Shown: positions 1-4,171 of the stretch, one piece after another
Position numbering within the stretch: the first letter of the stretch is position 1
Layout of the letters: every line of letters starts with the position of its first letter
DNA from: Rickettsiales bacterium
Lineage (GTDB): Bacteria > Pseudomonadota > Alphaproteobacteria > Rickettsiales > UBA1997
Direction: 5' to 3'
Assembly (NCBI GenBank): GCA_031283795.1
Contig: JAITBB010000088.1
Location: 1-6,968, forward strand
Length of the DNA stretch: 6,968 bases
Made by a program: the position numbers and the translations under genes
Notes under the pieces: model-generated
What the model was told of the DNA's origin: nothing
The model's database searches: none
Seen by the model: only the letters and a program-made list of their open reading frames with translations

Positions 1-1
1 T

Positions 2-2173
2 AACAGGCTGTTAGTAGATGCCGCCTTTCCGGAGGAGACGAGGGTGGCTGTTTTAAATGAAAAAAATATATTGGAAAATGTCGACATGGAGACCTCTTCG
101 ATCAAGCAGTTGAAGGGAAATGTCTATTTAGCGAAAATAATAAGGCTGGAACCGTCTCTCCAGGCAGCCTTCATAAATTATGGTGGCGATAGGCATGGTT
201 TTCTGCCGATGTCGGACATTCATCCGGACTATTATAACATACCGGAGAATCAGAAAAATGATCTCAGCGCCGTCAGATCCTTTTCAATCGCTAGTGGAGA
301 TGTTAGCGGAACTCCAGAGGATGACGACAGGATTTCAGAGGAGGATTTTGCCGATGAGAATTTGTTGAATCTTGATGAGAATGGTGAACCAATTATACCT
401 GCGAGCGATGTAAATCCGGAGATTCTGAGTGATGAGGATGACGAAACGGAAATAATTGCTGAACCCGAGGACCAGTACTTTGGACGGGGCAATCCGAGAG
501 CTGAGGAAATATGTGATGATGAGGCGGAACACAGAAGGAACAGTGATTTTAGAAAATATAAAATAGAGAACGTTCTAAAGGAGGGTCAGTCCCTTCTTGT
601 GCAGGTCCTTAAGGAGGAGAGAGGGAATAAGGGAGTTGCCCTAACCACTTACATATCTCTGGCTGGAAAGTATTCGGTGCTGATGGCAAACACCGAAGGG
701 AAGGGAGGGATTTCAAAGAAAATCCTAAACATCCGAGACAGGAAGATTCTAAAGAACATACTCAATACTCTGAACCCTGACAACGAAAGATCTATCATCA
801 TCCGCACCGCTGGAATAGGAAGGAAGCCCGAGGAGATTTCGAGGGACTACGTCTATCTGGTAAGACTATGGGACGCCATAAGGCAAGTTTCTCTGAATTC
901 TGAGGCACCGATGTTTATACATTCCGAAGATGATATTCTAAAGAGAACCATAAGGGATCTCTATAGCGATAGAATCAGCGAAATAGTAGTTGAGGGCGCT
1001 AGTGCCTATAAAAATATAAGATCTCTTGTAAAGACAATAATGCCGGAAGAGAAGATAGTGGTACAACACTATACCGACAGAACCCCCCTCTTTAACCGCT
1101 ATAGAGTGGAGGAACAGATAGAACAGCTGTATAATAACAGAGTAAGCCTTCCATCGGGGGGCTCCATAGTCATAGATCAAACGGAGGCTCTGGTAGCAAT
1201 CGATGTTAACTCTGGTAAGTCCACAAGGGAAAGATCTGTCGAGGATATGGCATTGGCCACAAATATTGAGGCTGCAAAGGAAATTGCACGGCAGCTGAGA
1301 CTGAGAAACATAGGGGGGCTGCTGGTCGTTGACTTTATAGATATGTATGAGAGCAGAAATCGTAGAACCGTTGAGAGAACTCTGAGGGAAGAAACGGCCC
1401 TAGATAGAGCAAAGACACAGATTGACCGGATATCAATATTTGGTCTACTAGAAATCTCTAGACAACGCGTCCAGGCTGGTCTCTATGAAAGCGTCAGTGA
1501 AAAGTGCACAAAGTGCGACGGCCATGGAACGGTCCGCTCTAAGTATATAATCACCAATAATATCCTGAGATCCATAAAGGTTGCATCAAGGGAAAGGTTT
1601 GTCAGGGTCGTTGAGGTTTTTGTGGACACTCCCGTAGCTAGTTTCATGCTGAACTACCGAAGACAGGAGATAATGGACATGGAGAAGGACTATGGCATAA
1701 CCATAGTTATCACGGCAGATGATAGTCTGGGTAACATCTTTGAGATAAAGAAGAGGAGCTCTCTGACCGACCAGGAGAAAGCAAATTTGCATCCTGTCCA
1801 AAATATAGGTAAGGTCAATAAGGCCTTTGAAGATGAAATTCTGTATTCTACCACCGATGGTGAGGCTGAGACACGTTTCTCCGATGACTGCTACTACGAC
1901 AAGAGCAATGCTGGTAATGCCGGCGGCACCAATGGACTGGCGCAGGGCAGGAGCTCGGTGGACGGGAATGTGGCAAATAGGAGAAAAAACAGCAACCGAA
2001 GGAGTGGAAAATCTCAGAGTGGAGACCGCCCCATCGATGGCCAGTCTACGGGAGGTCAGCCCTACAGAACAACAAATAGACAGACGGGCAGCAGGCAACA
2101 GCCAAAGAGAAATGGCCAGAAGAATGGTGGTTTGCTCTCAAAGCTAAAGAGTGTGTTCGGCTTCGGCCACTAG
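2..2173 (+). CDS. rne: Ribonuclease E/G family endoribonuclease (RNase E), 5' end outside window
   Basis: Endoribonuclease of mRNA decay and rRNA/tRNA processing. The frame is open from base 2 to the TAG at 2171-2173, and the first codons encode NRLLVDAAFPEETRV, the conserved family N-terminus. The gene therefore starts before the window, and the GTG at 44 is not the true start. Numbering from that GTG: S1 RNA-binding domain from about 24 (GNVYLAKI, HGFL, IHPDYY), split by an acidic insert at about 72-168 and resumed at about 172-210; 5'-monophosphate sensor R254 T255 (IIIRTAG, matching E. coli R169 T170); DNase I-like catalytic domain with metal-binding D387 (AIDVNSGKST) and D430 (VVDFIDM), 43 residues apart as in E. 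coli; Zn-link cysteines C488 and C491 (CTKC, E. coli CPRC). After the small domain comes only a low-complexity Asn/Gly/Gln/Arg/Ser tail (617-709) ending LLSKLKSVFGFGH. The long degradosome scaffold of E. coli RNase E is absent. All catalytic residues are intact; family assignment is secure. Confidence 0.96.
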   Translation, partial: NRLLVDAAFPEETRVAVLNEKNILENVDMETSSIKQLKGNVYLAKIIRLEPSLQAAFINYGGDRHGFLPMSDIHPDYYNIPENQKNDLSAVRSFSIASGDVSGTPEDDDRISEEDFADENLLNLDENGEPIIPASDVNPEILSDEDDETEIIAEPEDQYFGRGNPRAEEICDDEAEHRRNSDFRKYKIENVLKEGQSLLVQVLKEERGNKGVALTTYISLAGKYSVLMANTEGKGGISKKILNIRDRKILKNILNTLNPDNERSIIIRTAGIGRKPEEISRDYVYLVRLWDAIRQVSLNSEAPMFIHSEDDILKRTIRDLYSDRISEIVVEGASAYKNIRSLVKTIMPEEKIVVQHYTDRTPLFNRYRVEEQIEQLYNNRVSLPSGGSIVIDQTEALVAIDVNSGKSTRERSVEDMALATNIEAAKEIARQLRLRNIGGLLVVDFIDMYESRNRRTVERTLREETALDRAKTQIDRISIFGLLEISRQRVQAGLYESVSEKCTKCDGHGTVRSKYIITNNILRSIKVASRERFVRVVEVFVDTPVASFMLNYRRQEIMDMEKDYGITIVITADDSLGNIFEIKKRSSLTDQEKANLHPVQNIGKVNKAFEDEILYSTTDGEAETRFSDDCYYDKSNAGNAGGTNGLAQGRSSVDGNVANRRKNSNRRSGKSQSGDRPIDGQSTGGQPYRTTNRQTGSRQQPKRNGQKNGGLLSKLKSVFGFGH

Positions 2174-2178
2174 CTGTA

Positions 2179-3567
2179 TTAGTCGAAATCTACTCCATAG
2201 CCACTTAGAGAGAGTTGTTCCCTGATTTCATCCTTGCACTCTTCGAGACCCGCGGGACTCAGAGCCTCACAGCGTATGGTCAGGTGTGGGCCGGTGCTCG
2301 AATTTCTGCATAGCCACCAACCGTCGCCCCTGTTCACCCTGATTCCCTCCACGGTACAGACCTCCCTACCCTGTTCCTCCATTCTCCTAGCTATATCTGC
2401 TGGCACGATGAACTTATCCACATCGTTTGAAGCTATGTTTATTTTCTTTGTGGAGAAGGTCGCCGGAAAGCTCTTTCTTATGTCTGTGATAGTTTCATTG
2501 GAATTTGCTAGAATATTTATCAGCTTCACCGAGGCATAGAGTGCATCATCATAGTTGTGATTTTCTCCGAAGAATATATGCCCACTGGTCTCGCCGGCTA
2601 ACTCTATGTTGTCAGACTTCATCTTCGCCTTCTGTGCAGAGTGACCTGGCTTCCACATGACCGGTATTCCGCCGTGTCTACTAATGTCGCTGTATAGAAT
2701 AAAACTGGACGAAACCTCTGACATAACCTTTTTCCCAGGATTGCGCTCTAGATAGTCTCTAGCAAAAATGCAGAGCAGCTGATCGCCATAGAGCACAAAA
2801 CCTTCGCCATCGACTACACCGATCCTATCTCCGTCGCCATCGAAGCCTATCCCAAGATCACAGCCGTTTCTAACGACAGCCTCGGCGAGCATCTCCATAT
2901 TTTCCGGCACCTCCGGATTAGGATGATGATTCGGGAAATCCGGATCCACTTCGCCACATATCGTAATATTCTCATTGGGTAATCTTTCCAGAAAATCATC
3001 AAGAACAGTTGCCACCGTTGCATTCGCCGGATCCCAGCATATTTTCAACTTTCTTCTCTGAGTTCCACTAAGGATTCCGATTAGAAATTTCAGATACTCC
3101 TCTCTCATACTAATTCTTCTGACCGAACCTGGTCTAGCGGCCCTAAAAAATTCGCCATTTTTGGCGATCACACCCAATCGCTTTATGTCATCACCCCATA
3201 TCGGGTCCTCATTGGTCAACATCTTGAAGCCGTTATACTCCGGAGGATTATGTGAGGCGGTTACTATCAAGCCAGCATCTAGGGCGAGTTTTTGGATTGC
3301 AAAATAGACCATGGGAGTCGGAGCCAGGCCTATGTCTGTGACCTCTATGCCACATTCTACCAGTCCTCTAATGGTTTCATCGGCATAGGATTTCGATGTT
3401 CGCCTTACGTCATAGCCCACGACACAGGATTTCTTCGACAGCCCATGTAGAAGTGTTCCATAGCTTTTTCCGACAAAGTAGGCATCCACATCGCTAAGAT
3501 CCCTGCCAACAATACCTCTGATATCGTACTGCTTCAGTATAAATTCATTGAATAGATGCGCACACAT
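2179..3567 (-). CDS. manB: Phosphomannomutase/phosphoglucomutase (alpha-D-phosphohexomutase family)
   Basis: Cytoplasmic enzyme interconverting mannose or glucose 6-phosphate and 1-phosphate, supplying sugar nucleotides for LPS and other glycans. The 462 residues match the usual bacterial PMM/PGM length (P. aeruginosa AlgC, about 463). Four active-site loops are visible: phosphoserine loop TASHNP with S105 and downstream K115; metal loop GFDGDGDR with D243, D245, D247; sugar-specificity loop GETSGH with E326, S328, H330; phosphate-binding loop starting at R421 (RNSSTGP). R17 in YDIRG matches R20 of the P. aeruginosa enzyme. Oddity: the usual DVK motif of domain 3 reads EVS (284-286), so the lysine equivalent to P. 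aeruginosa K285 is a serine. The ATG at 3567 puts YDIRG at the expected distance from the start; only a weak GGGG lies upstream. It follows the acetolactate synthase subunit by 15 bases, suggesting one transcript. Whether mannose or glucose is preferred cannot be told from sequence; the symbol is a family label. Confidence 0.93.
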   Translation of the reverse strand: MCAHLFNEFILKQYDIRGIVGRDLSDVDAYFVGKSYGTLLHGLSKKSCVVGYDVRRTSKSYADETIRGLVECGIEVTDIGLAPTPMVYFAIQKLALDAGLIVTASHNPPEYNGFKMLTNEDPIWGDDIKRLGVIAKNGEFFRAARPGSVRRISMREEYLKFLIGILSGTQRRKLKICWDPANATVATVLDDFLERLPNENITICGEVDPDFPNHHPNPEVPENMEMLAEAVVRNGCDLGIGFDGDGDRIGVVDGEGFVLYGDQLLCIFARDYLERNPGKKVMSEVSSSFILYSDISRHGGIPVMWKPGHSAQKAKMKSDNIELAGETSGHIFFGENHNYDDALYASVKLINILANSNETITDIRKSFPATFSTKKINIASNDVDKFIVPADIARRMEEQGREVCTVEGIRVNRGDGWWLCRNSSTGPHLTIRCEALSPAGLEECKDEIREQLSLSGYGVDFD

Positions 3568-3582
3568 TCTAGAACCCCAAAA

Positions 3583-4119
3583 CTATAGATTAATCTCTAT
3601 CAGATCGTCAATATTCTTATCCACGCCCATAACCACCATACCGCTCCTCGAAATTTCGATTTTTTTGCTCACTTTCACTGCTTTGTTTACAAAATCATTC
3701 ACATTCCCCTCGTTGTCCTCCAGCGCAAAAATGGTAGCTTTTTCATTGCTGAATACAACCTTACCGCCAAAATCAGTGACCAGATTTGCCAAACTCGAGA
3801 GCTTCGAATTTTCCGACAGAATTTTGATTAGACAGAGTTCCTTTTCCACATACTCGCTGTTCGTCTGGAAATTTACCAATTTTAGGATGGTATCTACCTC
3901 CCTCAACTTCTCGCAGGCCTCATCGACGTTTTTTCTATTCCCCTCTAGGTAGGCGATTATTTTCTGCACCTTATCATCTCTATCGGCTGCCGAAACGGTC
4001 AGCCGAAGGATATTTATGCTATGCTCGGCAAAAAATGTTGAAACCAGAGCCAGCTGGCCCTTTATATTTGGAACAAGTATAGTCACCAGACTCTTTTCCG
4101 ATTCCTTTGGCATGGACAC
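3583..4119 (-). CDS. ilvN: Acetolactate synthase small (regulatory) subunit, ACT domain
   Basis: Regulatory subunit of acetolactate (acetohydroxyacid) synthase, which makes the first shared intermediate of valine, leucine and isoleucine synthesis. It activates the catalytic subunit and confers valine feedback inhibition. Its 178 residues hold an N-terminal ACT domain (about 10-85) and a C-terminal domain (about 89-170) with the family landmarks EKELCLIKI and IEISRSGMVVMG. The valine-site residues of E. coli IlvH (N11, G14, N29) are present as N18, G21, N36, at a constant offset of 7, so valine control is probably kept. The start is uncertain: a GTG at 4119 opens the listed frame, but the in-frame ATG at 4113 two codons later fits the family N-terminus as well. 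Neither has a clear Shine-Dalgarno sequence. The catalytic subunit gene (ilvI/ilvB) and ilvC, its usual neighbours, are not in the window; the upstream gene is an unrelated repeat protein and the downstream one a phosphohexomutase. Confidence 0.92.
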   Translation of the reverse strand: MSMPKESEKSLVTILVPNIKGQLALVSTFFAEHSINILRLTVSAADRDDKVQKIIAYLEGNRKNVDEACEKLREVDTILKLVNFQTNSEYVEKELCLIKILSENSKLSSLANLVTDFGGKVVFSNEKATIFALEDNEGNVNDFVNKAVKVSKKIEISRSGMVVMGVDKNIDDLIEINL

Positions 4120-4127
4120 ATGTAATG

Positions 4128-4139
4128 TGATAATTATCA
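4128..4139. promoter_or_regulatory. Perfect 12-bp palindrome TGATAATTATCA, possible operator
   Basis: The 12 bases are identical to their own reverse complement, lie in the ilvN upstream gap just past the proposed -10 box, and cover the expected transcription start. A dimeric regulator bound here would block initiation. The half-site resembles the GATAAT unit of Fur-type boxes, but no regulator can be assigned from this alone. Confidence 0.3.
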
Positions 4140-4142
4140 GAA

Positions 4143-4171
4143 ATAATAGAATATTAGTTCTAAGATTGCAA
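4143..4171 (-). promoter_or_regulatory. Possible sigma-70-type promoter for ilvN-manB
   Basis: Read on the minus strand, the gap holds TTGCAA (4171-4166; 4 of 6 matches to the -35 consensus), a 17-base spacer, and TATTAT (4148-4143; 5 of 6 matches to the -10 consensus). Transcription would start near 4136, about 17-23 bases before the ilvN start. The -35 box directly abuts the stop codon of the upstream gene. AT-rich DNA gives such matches by chance, so this rests on the good spacing and location. Confidence 0.38.

Noticed and set aside
1586..2098. 170-codon open frame on the minus strand inside RNase E
   Set aside because: It lies wholly inside a well-supported conserved gene, shows no recognisable motif and has no ribosome binding site; it is a shadow frame.
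2159..2168. GGC-TTCG-GCC hairpin at the end of RNase E as a terminator
   Set aside because: Only three base pairs in the stem and no T-run follows; the bases encode the conserved-looking end of the protein.
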